A stretch of DNA of 64,000 bases from Clostridium sp. CX1 (GTDB taxonomy: Bacteria > Bacillota > Clostridia > Clostridiales > Clostridiaceae): assembly GCF_025398335.1 (NCBI RefSeq), contig NZ_JAODOO010000018.1, forward strand, positions 22,729 to 86,728, written 5' to 3'. Under the pieces are notes generated by a model. That model searched no databases and was not told the DNA's origin. It was given only the letters and a program-made list of their open reading frames with translations. Positions within the stretch are counted from its first letter, which is position 1; every line of letters begins with the position of its first letter. Positions 36,825-44,895 of this stretch are shown piece by piece. Both the position numbers and the translations under genes were made by a program.

Positions 36825-37913
36825 TTGAGTGACTTGAGAATAAACAATGAGTTTAAGAATTTAATTCCACCTTTAATGGCGGAAGAGAGAGAAGAGCTTG
36901 AAAGAAGCATATTAATGTTTGGCTGCAGAGATAAGATAGTAACCTGGAATGACACCATAATAGATGGGCATAACCGTTATGAAATTTGTACAAGAAACAA
37001 TGTAAAGTTTGGAGTCTTAAAAATGGACTACGACTTCGAGAATGAGGAAGAAGTAAAGCAGTGGATTATTAAGAATCAGTTCGCTAGAAGGAATATATCT
37101 AGCTACCAAAGATCTGTTTTGGCATTACAACTTAAAGAGAGTATTGCTAAGAAGGCAAAAGAAAATCAAAAGTTATCTGATGGAAGACCTGAAAAAGGTT
37201 CGCAGAAATCTGCAAACCTTAATTCAGAGGAAAAAGAATTGGTTCATCAGAAGTCTGACAAAGCTATAAGAGGTATCATTTTCCAGAAATCTGCAGAACA
37301 CATTAATGATACAAAAGAAGAGAAGCTGCAGCCTTTGCAGAAAACTTCGAAGCCTGAAAATGATAACTTAAAAGAGCCTATAGAAGTGATAGAAGGACAA
37401 GTCGACATTGATGAATGTATAGAACTTAATTTAAGTAAAGATAACTCAGAACTAAAGCCGATAGACACTAGAGAAGAAATAGCTAAAATAGCAGGGGTAT
37501 CCCATGACACTATTCACAAGGTGGAAACTATAGAAAAGGAAGCTCCAGAAGCAGTAAGAGAGGCAGCAAAAGAAAATGTTATAAGCATAAATAAAGCCTA
37601 TAAGATTACTAAGGAAGTTAAGGACCTTGAGGAAGAAGAGAAGGAAAATAAGGCAGAGGAGCTTCTAAATAAACAATATCTAGAAAAGGCTAAGCAGATA
37701 GATAAGGAAAAGAAAATAGCAGATAAGATAGCTGATGTCATATACGGGATATTAACAACAACTGTGGATGAAGAAAGAATAGGATGCTACCTAGAGTATT
37801 CTCCAAAGGAACCTTTAGAAAAGCATATTGCTAGATGTGATGAGGCCATAACTAAGTTACAGGAGATTAAAAGCATCTTTGAAAATATGAAAAAAATTAA
37901 GGTGGTGAAATAG
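36825..37913 (+). CDS. ParB-like N-terminal domain protein
   Basis: The TTG at 36825 follows AGGAGG by nine bases and gives the start LSDLRINNEFKNLIPPLMAEER, usual for these phage proteins; an ATG at 36735 lacks a ribosome binding site. The ParB/Srx fold (about residues 10-100) includes the phosphate-site motif IDGHNRYEICTRNN. A second helix-turn-helix-like segment IAGVSHDTIHKVETIEKEAP lies near residue 225, then a charged helical C-terminus. No ParA partner is present, so a regulatory or nuclease-like role is as likely as partition. Confidence 0.8.
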   Translation: MSDLRINNEFKNLIPPLMAEEREELERSILMFGCRDKIVTWNDTIIDGHNRYEICTRNNVKFGVLKMDYDFENEEEVKQWIIKNQFARRNISSYQRSVLALQLKESIAKKAKENQKLSDGRPEKGSQKSANLNSEEKELVHQKSDKAIRGIIFQKSAEHINDTKEEKLQPLQKTSKPENDNLKEPIEVIEGQVDIDECIELNLSKDNSELKPIDTREEIAKIAGVSHDTIHKVETIEKEAPEAVREAAKENVISINKAYKITKEVKDLEEEEKENKAEELLNKQYLEKAKQIDKEKKIADKIADVIYGILTTTVDEERIGCYLEYSPKEPLEKHIARCDEAITKLQEIKSIFENMKKIKVVK

Positions 37914-38327
37914 ATGGCACTTGATAAAAGGATTAAGGAAAAAATTAATTCACTAATGGAGGACACACCTAACATAACAGTGGACGAGTTGGTGAACATA
38001 GTTAAGGAGTATGCACCCAAACCTGATGTTCAAAAACTTATTGAGCAAGAATACAGAAGGATGGCACAAAGGATAATAGCGTCATATAAAGATGAAAATG
38101 GAGTTAGAGACTGTTTTTCGGTCAGGTCAGAGGAGGACAGGCTGTATGTCAATATATCTCACACTAAAAATAAAGATGATTTGCAAAAGGTAAGGAAGCA
38201 GCTCTCTAAAAAATACAGAGGATTAAATAAGTCACTTAAAAAAATCGACACAAGAGAGCAGATTTTAAATGGACAAATAGAAATGAAAGAAATAACAGAG
38301 AACCCTGGAATAGAAAAAGTGACATAA
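37914..38327 (+). CDS. Hypothetical phage protein
   Basis: The 137 residues are highly charged and mostly helical, with no family I recognise. The ATG follows the ParB-like stop directly, with GGTGG upstream, so the two are translationally coupled. A helper role for the ParB-like protein is possible. Confidence 0.6.
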   Translation: MALDKRIKEKINSLMEDTPNITVDELVNIVKEYAPKPDVQKLIEQEYRRMAQRIIASYKDENGVRDCFSVRSEEDRLYVNISHTKNKDDLQKVRKQLSKKYRGLNKSLKKIDTREQILNGQIEMKEITENPGIEKVT

Positions 38328-38340
38328 GGGAGGGAGCTTC

Positions 38341-38619
38341 TTGAGAACATACACAGTAAAGGAAGTTGCTGAGATATTGAAAGTTACACCTAGGACAGTA
38401 AGAAAAGAGATTGATGAAAATAAGCTTACTATCTTTAGAGCTGCTTCAGAGATAAGAGTTACAGAAGTTGCACTTATGGAGTACATGAACATAAAGGCTA
38501 ACAGGGGCATGACTGAGAGAGAGGCTGAACTTGAAGAGGAGAATAAAGGGCTTAGAGAAGAATTGTCCAAGCTGCAGAGTGTATTGAGTGAATTTAAGAC
38601 TATTTTATTGAAAATTTAA
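38341..38619 (+). CDS. Excisionase-type MerR/HTH_17 DNA-binding protein
   Basis: RTYTVKEVAEILKVTPRTVRKEIDENKLTIFRAASEIRVTEVALMEYM is a winged helix of the excisionase/MerR class (residues 1-50), followed by a coiled coil (TEREAELEEENKGLREELSKLQ). Start is TTG 38341 after GGGAGG. It could be the excisionase, though it lies far from int; a regulator is equally likely. Confidence 0.7.
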   Translation: MRTYTVKEVAEILKVTPRTVRKEIDENKLTIFRAASEIRVTEVALMEYMNIKANRGMTEREAELEEENKGLREELSKLQSVLSEFKTILLKI

Positions 38620-38631
38620 GGAGGATGAAAT

Positions 38632-38817
38632 TTGAACAAAGCTTTTGAAACGCTAATTGAAAGTATAAATGCACAAATATTTATACTACTTAAAAATGGA
38701 TATAAAATCCATGATGCTGAAAACTTAGAATTTTTTATATCTGAAATTAGATATGACAACCAAGACAATACAATAAAGTTCGACCTATTAGAAGATAAAA
38801 ATAAAAGGGAGGATTAA
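38632..38817 (+). CDS. Small hypothetical phage protein
   Basis: This 61-residue acidic protein starts at TTG 38632 with AGGAGG upstream. It has one helix-rich N-terminal half and a strand-like end (NTIKFDLLEDKN). Not recognised. It lies 12 bases after the HTH gene in the early operon. Confidence 0.5.
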   Translation: MNKAFETLIESINAQIFILLKNGYKIHDAENLEFFISEIRYDNQDNTIKFDLLEDKNKRED

Positions 38818-38821
38818 CTTA

Positions 38822-39058
38822 ATGAAAAAAAGACAAGTATTAGAGCAGCTAGATTCCTTGATAGATAATAGTAGGAGCTTTATAGAAAACTGTGATAGTT
38901 ATTCAATCTGGCATGATGATATTAAAGCGCTTGAAATAGCTAAGGAAGCAGTAAATAAGGAATATAGTTATAGATTTTTAGCAAGCTTAATTTGTATGAT
39001 AGCAGCAGGTATTATTTTCGGAGGCTTAACGTTAATGGCGTACTTTATTTATAGGTAA
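38822..39058 (+). CDS. Small membrane protein of unknown function
   Basis: A soluble helical N-terminal part (about residues 1-48) is followed by one or two hydrophobic segments (FLASLICMIAAGIIFGGLTLMAYFIYR, about 51-77). No family is recognised. A single-pass phage membrane protein could act in exclusion or as an antiholin-like factor, but nothing in the sequence shows it. Confidence 0.5.
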   Translation: MKKRQVLEQLDSLIDNSRSFIENCDSYSIWHDDIKALEIAKEAVNKEYSYRFLASLICMIAAGIIFGGLTLMAYFIYR

Positions 39059-39073
39059 AGAAGGTCAACTACT

Positions 39074-39166
39074 GTGACCAGTAAAGCTGCTTATTTAACT
39101 AAATTGGGGTTAATGAAAAAGCCAATTACTAGATACTACCACAGAAGACCTTGGAAGGAGGATTAG
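39074..39166 (+). CDS. Possible 30-residue phage peptide
   Basis: GTG 39074 opens 30 codons ending at TAG 39164-39166, reading TSKAAYLTKLGLMKKPI with a basic, Tyr/Arg-rich end (TRYYHRRPWKED). GAAGG lies nine bases upstream. It fills the gap exactly and its last codons form the ribosome binding site of the next gene. It could equally be chance. Confidence 0.3.
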   Translation: MTSKAAYLTKLGLMKKPITRYYHRRPWKED

Positions 39167-39168
39167 AT

Positions 39169-39348
39169 GTGTTTTATTGTAAGGTAGGAAATTGTCCTGT
39201 AGAAAACAAGGAGCCTATATGTTGCTTACATTGTGATAAAAGAAAAGATTGTCCTAATGCATGCAAACAAGAGGATTTCGATTGTAACTTAATGTTAGAA
39301 GTAAAAGAAATAAAAAAAGAACTGCCTAAGCAGTCAAAACATAAATAA
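39169..39348 (+). CDS. Small cysteine-rich phage protein
   Basis: GTG 39169 follows AGGAGG by seven bases. The 59 residues contain eight cysteines within the first 40 (YCKVGNC, ICCLHCDKRKDC, NAC, DC), a pattern fit for one or two zinc sites. The C-terminus is Lys-rich. The function is not recognised. Confidence 0.6.
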   Translation: MFYCKVGNCPVENKEPICCLHCDKRKDCPNACKQEDFDCNLMLEVKEIKKELPKQSKHK

Positions 39349-39406
39349 AAATTCACTAACTTCATTCTACAGCAGAGTGAGGAAAAAATCAAATGGAGGA
39401 ATGGAA

Positions 39407-39670
39407 ATGGGGAAATTTGAAAGACAGAGAAAAGAAAAGGAAGGATTAAAAGCCAAGCAATTGCTTAATAAGGTGCAGCAAGATCTTAATAATATTCAGC
39501 TTCAAGGTAAGGAGAGAATAGTTTTTATAATAGAGAAATTGGAACAGGAATTAATAAATCAGGGGTATGACGTAGATGATGGGCTTATTGCTTTATGGAG
39601 GCATCCAGGTTATAAAATAGAGCTTCAAGTGGGAAGTAAGAGAATTGGAGGACAAGAGATTGGAAACTAA
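39407..39670 (+). CDS. Hypothetical phage protein
   Basis: The start is placed at ATG 39407 because GGAGGA ends six bases before it; the ATG at 39401 abuts that site. The 87 residues begin with a charged helix and end with a strand-rich part (GLIALWRHPGYKIELQVGSKRI). It overlaps the ERF gene by 11 bases. The function is not recognised. Confidence 0.55.
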   Translation: MGKFERQRKEKEGLKAKQLLNKVQQDLNNIQLQGKERIVFIIEKLEQELINQGYDVDDGLIALWRHPGYKIELQVGSKRIGGQEIGN

Positions 39671-40292
39671 AGAGCAAAAACCAATGAATATATACCAGAA
39701 AAGACAAGAGTGTATCGTTGGTTTGCAAAAGGCAAAATTAAAGATGACTGGGAAAAACACTTATAGTAACTATGAATATTACGAATTAGGAGATTTTTTA
39801 CCGGAACTTAATAAACTAATGCAGCAGAACCATCTTGCAGCAGTATTTAAATATACTAATGAAGAAGCAACTCTTACAATAATAGACACTGATAAAATTG
39901 AGGACCAGCTTACTTTTTCAACGCCAGTAGAGTTAACGCAGCTTAAAGGCTGCAATGGTATGCAAAACATAGGGGGTACTCAAACGTTCGCCAGAAGATA
40001 TCTCTATATAATGGCCTTTGAGATATCGGAACCAGATACTTTAAACAACGGTGAAATCGATGAAGAAGCAGAGATGAGAAGAAAGAAAATAGATCTTGTT
40101 AAGGTAAAGGTTATAAAGGATTTAATCGTGAAATCAAATTCTGATGAAGCTGCTTTCTTAAAATGGGCCAAGGTTAAAAGAGTTGAGGATATTACTAATG
40201 GAAACTTTAATATATGCTTAGAGGCTTTAGATAAAGCATTGAAAAAGCATGAAGCTGAAAATAAAGCGAATGATATTGAGGGGGTAATCTAA
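39660..40292 (+). CDS. erf: ERF-family single-strand annealing protein
   Basis: The 210-residue protein has the ERF core: IYQKRQECIVGLQKAKLKMTGKNTYSNYEYYELGDFLPELNKLMQQ, then MQNIGGTQTFARRYLYIMAFEI. ERF proteins anneal single strands during phage recombination. TTG 39660 has GGAGG seven bases upstream; an earlier in-frame TTG does not. DUF1351, HD and SSB genes follow, the usual partners. Confidence 0.88.
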   Translation: METKEQKPMNIYQKRQECIVGLQKAKLKMTGKNTYSNYEYYELGDFLPELNKLMQQNHLAAVFKYTNEEATLTIIDTDKIEDQLTFSTPVELTQLKGCNGMQNIGGTQTFARRYLYIMAFEISEPDTLNNGEIDEEAEMRRKKIDLVKVKVIKDLIVKSNSDEAAFLKWAKVKRVEDITNGNFNICLEALDKALKKHEAENKANDIEGVI

Positions 40293-40295
40293 TTG

Positions 40296-41177
40296 ATGGA
40301 AATAGAATTAAATAAACAGCTGCCTGTTATTGTAATGAATTTTGAAGAGGTAAAGGCTTCACTTTCACAAACAATAGAAAAGTATAAAGGAATAGTAGTT
40401 ACCGAGGATGGACTCCAAGACTGCAAAGCTACTCAAAAGGAGCTTGCAGGCATGAGGGTGAAAATTGATAACTATAGAAAAGAAGTAAAGAAGGAAATGT
40501 CCAAACCTATAACTGAGTTTGAGGGTAAGTGCAAGGAATTGATTAAATTAATCGAAGATGCAGAGCAACCGATTAAAAATGGCATTACTATTTTTGATAA
40601 TGCTAAGAGAGAAGAAAAAAAACAAGTTGCCTTGGATATCATCTCAGAAATCGTTAAGGAGCACCAGTTAAGCGAAAAATATGCAAGTCAACTAAGTGTA
40701 CTAGATAAATATATGAACCTCTCAACGAAGCCTAAGGACGTTAAAAAGGATGTAGAGCAAAGAGCGTTTGTGCTGTTGCAGGAGCAGATTAAAGAACAGG
40801 AAATGTTAGAAATTATTCAAGACACTATAGATAACGCAAATAAGTCTATTAATACGCCTCTTAAGCTAGAAGATTTTCAGAGCCTATTAAACATAAATAT
40901 GCCTACCAGTAAGATTATTCAAGAGATAAATAAAAGAGCTGAACTAATCAGAGAAGCAGAAAAGCCAAGAACAACTGAACCTACAGTAATAAATACGGAT
41001 TGTGAAATTGAACCAATACAGAAGGAAGAACCTGTAGCTGCAGCAAGCAATCAGAATGAAACTGTATACTCTATAGAACTTCGAGTTATTGGCATTAAAG
41101 ATGAAATAGCTAAACTAGGAAAGTACTTAAAAGATAACAATTATAATTATGCAAAAATTAAGGCAGGAGTTGTTTAA
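40296..41177 (+). CDS. DUF1351 phage recombination-associated protein
   Basis: The N-terminal half (about residues 1-120, EIELNKQLPVIVMNFEEVK) matches DUF1351, which commonly sits beside ERF or RecT genes. It is helical and coiled-coil rich in the middle. The C-terminal end looks like a small mixed domain (ELRVIGIKDEIAKLGKYLKDNNYNYAKI). The molecular role is unknown. ATG 40296 is preferred; a TTG three bases earlier is in frame. Confidence 0.8.
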   Translation: MEIELNKQLPVIVMNFEEVKASLSQTIEKYKGIVVTEDGLQDCKATQKELAGMRVKIDNYRKEVKKEMSKPITEFEGKCKELIKLIEDAEQPIKNGITIFDNAKREEKKQVALDIISEIVKEHQLSEKYASQLSVLDKYMNLSTKPKDVKKDVEQRAFVLLQEQIKEQEMLEIIQDTIDNANKSINTPLKLEDFQSLLNINMPTSKIIQEINKRAELIREAEKPRTTEPTVINTDCEIEPIQKEEPVAAASNQNETVYSIELRVIGIKDEIAKLGKYLKDNNYNYAKIKAGVV

Positions 41178-41179
41178 TT

Positions 41180-41797
41180 ATGAAAGATATTCAAGAGGTT
41201 AAAGAAAAAGTTATTGAGCTTTTAAGCAATACTCAAAGAAAAGGTATGGACAGAGTTATTAAATATTTAGAGGAGAGTGACTTCTTTGTTGCTCCTGCCT
41301 CAACCAAGTACCATGGAAATTATGAGGGGGGATTAGCAGAACATAGCCTTAATGTTTATGATCTATTTAGTGAAAAGAATAAGAGATTTAATCTGGGTCT
41401 AGGAGAGGATTCGGTAGCTATAGCTGCTTTACTACATGACTTTTGCAAGATTAATTTTTACAATAAACAAACTTGTTGGAGAAAGAATGATAGTAATAGA
41501 TGGGAAAGTTACGAAGGTTATAAGGTTCAGGATGATTTTCCTATAGGACATGGAGAGAAAACAATTATAATGCTCCAGTGCTTCATTAGACTAACTAAAG
41601 AGGAAATTCTAATGATGAGATGGCACATGGGAAGTAGTGAACCGAAAGAAATGCAGATGAATATTAGTAATGCTTATAACTTAGTTCCCGCGGCAGCCGC
41701 ACTTCATACTGCAGACATGGAAGCTAGTTATTTACTAGAGGAGCACTTTGAACCAGGTGAAAATAACGGACAAACTAGGATGAAAGGGATGAGTTAA
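41180..41797 (+). CDS. HD-domain phosphohydrolase, phage type
   Basis: Metal-binding segments of an HD protein are visible: GGLAEHSLNVYDL, ALLHDFCKINF (HD pair), GHGEKTIIML, MMRWHMG and LHTADMEASYL. The 205-residue size is typical of clostridial phage copies. The substrate may be a nucleotide, but is unknown. It overlaps ssb by one base (TAATG). Confidence 0.82.
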   Translation: MKDIQEVKEKVIELLSNTQRKGMDRVIKYLEESDFFVAPASTKYHGNYEGGLAEHSLNVYDLFSEKNKRFNLGLGEDSVAIAALLHDFCKINFYNKQTCWRKNDSNRWESYEGYKVQDDFPIGHGEKTIIMLQCFIRLTKEEILMMRWHMGSSEPKEMQMNISNAYNLVPAAAALHTADMEASYLLEEHFEPGENNGQTRMKGMS

Positions 41798-42228
41798 TGA
41801 ATAAGATACAACTTGTTGGAAGACTTACAGCTGATCCAGAATTAAAGTTTACATCTGGCAATGGAACTGCAGTGACAAAATTTACAATGGCAGTTAATAG
41901 GCCAAGATTGGATAAATCAAAACCTCAAGAAGCCGATTTCATACCATGCGTATGTTTTGGAAAGAGAGCTGAGGCCATAGCTAACTATGTTCAAAAAGGA
42001 CACTTATTCGGGGTAAGTGGTAGGTTGCAGATTAATAAATATGTTGATAAAGATGGAAATAATCGTTGGAGTACTGATGTTGCAGTGGAAGATTTTGAGT
42101 TTCTGCAGTCTAAAGGTGGAGATACTAACAACTCTAATAGTCAACAGACTTCATCAAAACTTAAGGACAGTGCAAGTGAATTTAACTCAGATTTGACACC
42201 TATAGATGATGGAGATATACCATTCTAA
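41797..42228 (+). CDS. ssb: Single-stranded DNA-binding protein
   Basis: An OB-fold domain (residues 1-110, MNKIQLVGRLTADPELKFTSGNGTAVTKFTMAVNR) is followed by a polar linker and the acidic tail PIDDGDIPF that recruits replication proteins. Length is 143. Its ATG overlaps the HD stop, so the two are coupled. Confidence 0.95.
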   Translation: MNKIQLVGRLTADPELKFTSGNGTAVTKFTMAVNRPRLDKSKPQEADFIPCVCFGKRAEAIANYVQKGHLFGVSGRLQINKYVDKDGNNRWSTDVAVEDFEFLQSKGGDTNNSNSQQTSSKLKDSASEFNSDLTPIDDGDIPF

Positions 42229-42235
42229 TTTTAAA

Positions 42236-42277
42236 ATAGTGCCTTAGTATCTGACTATTGGAATACTTAGGCACTAT
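42236..42277 (+). terminator. Hairpin after ssb, possible terminator
   Basis: ATAGTGCCTTAGTAT (42236-42250) pairs with ATACTTAGGCACTAT (42263-42277) with one mismatch. It lacks a T run, so it may stabilise mRNA 3' ends or partly terminate. Confidence 0.45.
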
Positions 42278-42304
42278 AAAAGTATAAGAGAGAGGGGATT
42301 AATT

Positions 42305-42556
42305 ATGTGGATTAGAAGTAAGAATAAAAGATGCTTAGGGGATTATAAAGAGCTTGTAGTAGTTAGTAAAAGTATATACGGATATTCAAATTGTGGTGAT
42401 GATAACACTGTTTTAGGAGAATATGAGACAGAAGAAAGAGCTTTGGAAGTAATGGAACAGATTGAACAGAGACTTATCCATGGATGTGAGCATGATGACA
42501 TGACTGCTAATAGAAGAACGCAGAAGAAATTTGTGTTTAGGATGCCAGAGAGATAA
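42305..42556 (+). CDS. Hypothetical phage protein
   Basis: The 83 residues (MWIRSKNKRCLGDYKELVVVSK, then a Gly-Asp region and a helix EERALEVMEQIEQRL) resemble small proteins frequent in Firmicute phages without known role. AGAGAGGGGATTAATT precedes the ATG. It follows the ssb hairpin. Confidence 0.6.
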   Translation: MWIRSKNKRCLGDYKELVVVSKSIYGYSNCGDDNTVLGEYETEERALEVMEQIEQRLIHGCEHDDMTANRRTQKKFVFRMPER

Positions 42557-42561
42557 GGAAG

Positions 42562-42717
42562 ATGAGTAAGTTACTAGAGTTCCTAAAGGAAAGTAAGGAT
42601 AGAAGGATATCTGCTATAGCAAAATTAGCTTTAGAAACTAATAGAAGTTTATTAGAGGCAGTGGACTATTACAATAATGCAGAAACCAGAAGCGTAGCAC
42701 CGCCAAGTAAAAGCTAG
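42562..42717 (+). CDS. Small helical phage protein
   Basis: ATG 42562 opens 51 codons to TAG 42717. The peptide (MSKLLEFLKESKDRRISAIA, then KLALETNRSLLEAVDYYNN) is mostly helix, and AAGGAAG lies just upstream. It starts five bases after the previous stop, in keeping with the tight packing here. Confidence 0.5.
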   Translation: MSKLLEFLKESKDRRISAIAKLALETNRSLLEAVDYYNNAETRSVAPPSKS

Positions 42718-42736
42718 TACGGAAACTGAAAATAAT

Positions 42737-42925
42737 ATGAAGGAATGCGAGGTTGCTTTTATGGTTTGTGAAGAATGTAAAAAATGTTTTAACTATCTTG
42801 TTTGTGAAACTGGTTGTTATGGCTCTACGGAACCATGTGAATATATGGAGCAAGATTATCAAGATTTTTGTGAAACGCTAGAAAGTGTAAAAAGAGAAGA
42901 TAAGGTTGTTGTTAAGGTACAGTAG
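42737..42925 (+). CDS. Small cysteine-rich phage protein
   Basis: Cysteines are concentrated in VCEECKKCFNYLVCETGCYG and PCEY, suggesting a zinc knuckle. Length is 62 from ATG 42737 or 54 from ATG 42761; the second has GAGG eight bases upstream and may be the real start. The function is not recognised. Confidence 0.5.
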   Translation: MKECEVAFMVCEECKKCFNYLVCETGCYGSTEPCEYMEQDYQDFCETLESVKREDKVVVKVQ

Positions 42926-42986
42926 CCTCAATAATTTGATAATAATGCGTCTTTAGTACGTGCGAAAAATTAAGGGAAGTGTTGCA

Positions 42987-43217
42987 ATGACTACGTTTGA
43001 GAGAGAAGAATTAATGTATGCTCTAGCATTTAATTATTTGACAGAAAAAATGAATGATAAAGTATGGCAAAGAGAGAGAAGCCAAGGATACTCTATGGCT
43101 TTAGGGAAATTACAGGGTGCTTGCATGGCTCTTAAACTAGATTTTAGCGAAACAGAAAATAGTGTGATTGTATTTACAGCAAATAGAGAGAAACTCGTAA
43201 CAAAGGTTGAAATTTGA
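42987..43217 (+). CDS. Hypothetical phage protein
   Basis: The start is placed at ATG 42987, with GGGAAG eight bases upstream, rather than GTG 42960. The 76 residues are helical at first (TTFEREELMYALAFNYLTEKM) with a Gln/Gly-rich turn, then strand-like. Not recognised. It is the last small gene before the methyltransferase. Confidence 0.5.
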   Translation: MTTFEREELMYALAFNYLTEKMNDKVWQRERSQGYSMALGKLQGACMALKLDFSETENSVIVFTANREKLVTKVEI

Positions 43218-43285
43218 ATTAAGTTATGACGTATTACAAGTATTTAGTCAGTAAGAAATTTTTACAGTAGATTTGAGGTGATAAC

Positions 43286-44719
43286 ATGATTCAGCAAACA
43301 AGCATGTTTAGTGAAATAGTAGTTGATAACTTTGCTGGTGGAGGTGGTGCTAGCACAGGAATTGAAATGGCTATAGGAAGAAGTGTAGACATAGCGATTA
43401 ACCATGATCCTGAAGCTATAGCAATGCACAAGGCTAACCATCCGACAACTAAACATTACTGTGAATCAGTATGGGAAGTAGATCCTAGAGAAGCAGTAAA
43501 GGGGCATCCAGTAGGATTGGCATGGTTTAGTCCCGATTGCAAACACTTTTCTAAGGCTAAGGGAGGAAAACCAGTTAACAAAAATATTAGAGGTCTTGCT
43601 TGGGTAGCTGTTAGATGGGCTGCTACAGTAAAGCCGAGAGTAATCATGTTGGAGAATGTAGAAGAGTTTAAAACTTGGGGACCTTTAAAAGATGGCAGAC
43701 CAGATCCGAAACAAAAAGGACGTACATTTAACTCTTTTGTAAATGCTCTTAAAAGACATGGATACCAGGTAGATTGGAGAGAACTAAGAGCATGTGATTA
43801 TGGAGCACCAACAATAAGAAAAAGATTTTTCTTAATTGCAAGGTGTGATGGTAAGCCTATAGTATGGCCGAAACCTACGCATGGAGATCCTGAAAGTAAA
43901 GAAGTAAAAGAAGGTGTGTTGAAGCCATGGCATACAGCTGCAGAAGTTATAGATTGGTCGATACCATGTCCAAGTATATTCGATAGAAAAAAGCCACTTG
44001 CGGAGAATACGTTAAAAAGAATAGCCAGAGGAATTCAAAAGTTTGTACTAGAAAATCCAAAACCATTCATAGTTAGAATTGGTCAAACTGGATTTGGTGG
44101 AGATAGGCTGCAGTATGAATTAGATAAGCCTCTTACTACAATAACAACTAAGGCTGAACACCTACTGGTAACTCCATTCTTAACTAGTTATCATTCAGAG
44201 ACAAAAGAGAATGAGGTAAGAGGGTTACACTTGGAACAACCTATACACACAATTGATGCTTCAAATAGATTTGGTTTAGTATCAGCATTCATATCAAGAC
44301 AGTTTAAGAGTTCTACAGGACATAAGGTTGATGCTCCATTGGGTACAGTTACAACAGTAGACAAGTCAAGATTAGTAACTGCATTCTTAGTTAAATATTA
44401 CGGTGCTGATATAGGACAAGATATAAATACACCACTGCATACCATAACTACTAAAGACAGATTTGGATTAATAAAAGTCCATGGAGAAGAGTATCAGATT
44501 GTAGATATAGGGATGAGAATGTTAGCACCACATGAATTATTCTTAGCTCAAGGGTTTCCAGAAAGCTATATAATAGACCATGACTATACAGGCAAGGCAT
44601 ATCCTAAGACAGCACAGGTTGCAAGGTGCGGCAATGCAGTACCTCCACCATTACCGAAAGCATTGGTGGAAGTGAATTTACCAGAGCTATGCAAAGAACG
44701 ACTAAAAGAAGTAATCTAA
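43286..44719 (+). CDS. Phage C5-cytosine DNA methyltransferase
   Basis: Motif I is VVDNFAGGGGAST, motif IV is FSPDCKHFSKAKGG (nucleophile Cys85), motif VI is MLENVEEF, and the C-terminal motifs X and IX lie in CGNAVPPPLPKAL and nearby. In place of the usual PCQ the sequence reads PDC, as in several phage enzymes. The target-recognition region (about residues 280-400) contains four related segments of the form PLxTITTKxxxxLV. It probably protects phage DNA from host restriction. GAGGTGATAAC precedes the ATG. Confidence 0.9.
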   Translation: MIQQTSMFSEIVVDNFAGGGGASTGIEMAIGRSVDIAINHDPEAIAMHKANHPTTKHYCESVWEVDPREAVKGHPVGLAWFSPDCKHFSKAKGGKPVNKNIRGLAWVAVRWAATVKPRVIMLENVEEFKTWGPLKDGRPDPKQKGRTFNSFVNALKRHGYQVDWRELRACDYGAPTIRKRFFLIARCDGKPIVWPKPTHGDPESKEVKEGVLKPWHTAAEVIDWSIPCPSIFDRKKPLAENTLKRIARGIQKFVLENPKPFIVRIGQTGFGGDRLQYELDKPLTTITTKAEHLLVTPFLTSYHSETKENEVRGLHLEQPIHTIDASNRFGLVSAFISRQFKSSTGHKVDAPLGTVTTVDKSRLVTAFLVKYYGADIGQDINTPLHTITTKDRFGLIKVHGEEYQIVDIGMRMLAPHELFLAQGFPESYIIDHDYTGKAYPKTAQVARCGNAVPPPLPKALVEVNLPELCKERLKEVI

Positions 44720-44790
44720 ATATCAAATTATCTATATATAACGATAACAGGATAATTAAATAACTCAAATAAATTATAAACAAATAAAAT

Positions 44791-44873
44791 AGAGAGCTGC
44801 AAAGTCTGGACAACCTATCAGCTCTCTAAAATCTCAACCGAGATACTTGCATTATATCATAGTACTCTCGGTT
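44791..44873. repeat. Two consecutive inverted repeats upstream of the second recombinase
   Basis: AGAGAGCTG (44791-44799) pairs with CAGCTCTCT (44819-44827). Next, AACCGAGA (44836-44843) pairs with TCTCGGTT (44866-44873), and TACT/AGTA extends this second stem after a bulge. Neither is followed by a T run. They fill the gap before the recombinase gene and may be regulator or recombination sites. Confidence 0.45.
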
Positions 44874-44895
44874 AATCAAACTAAGGAGGAAATGT

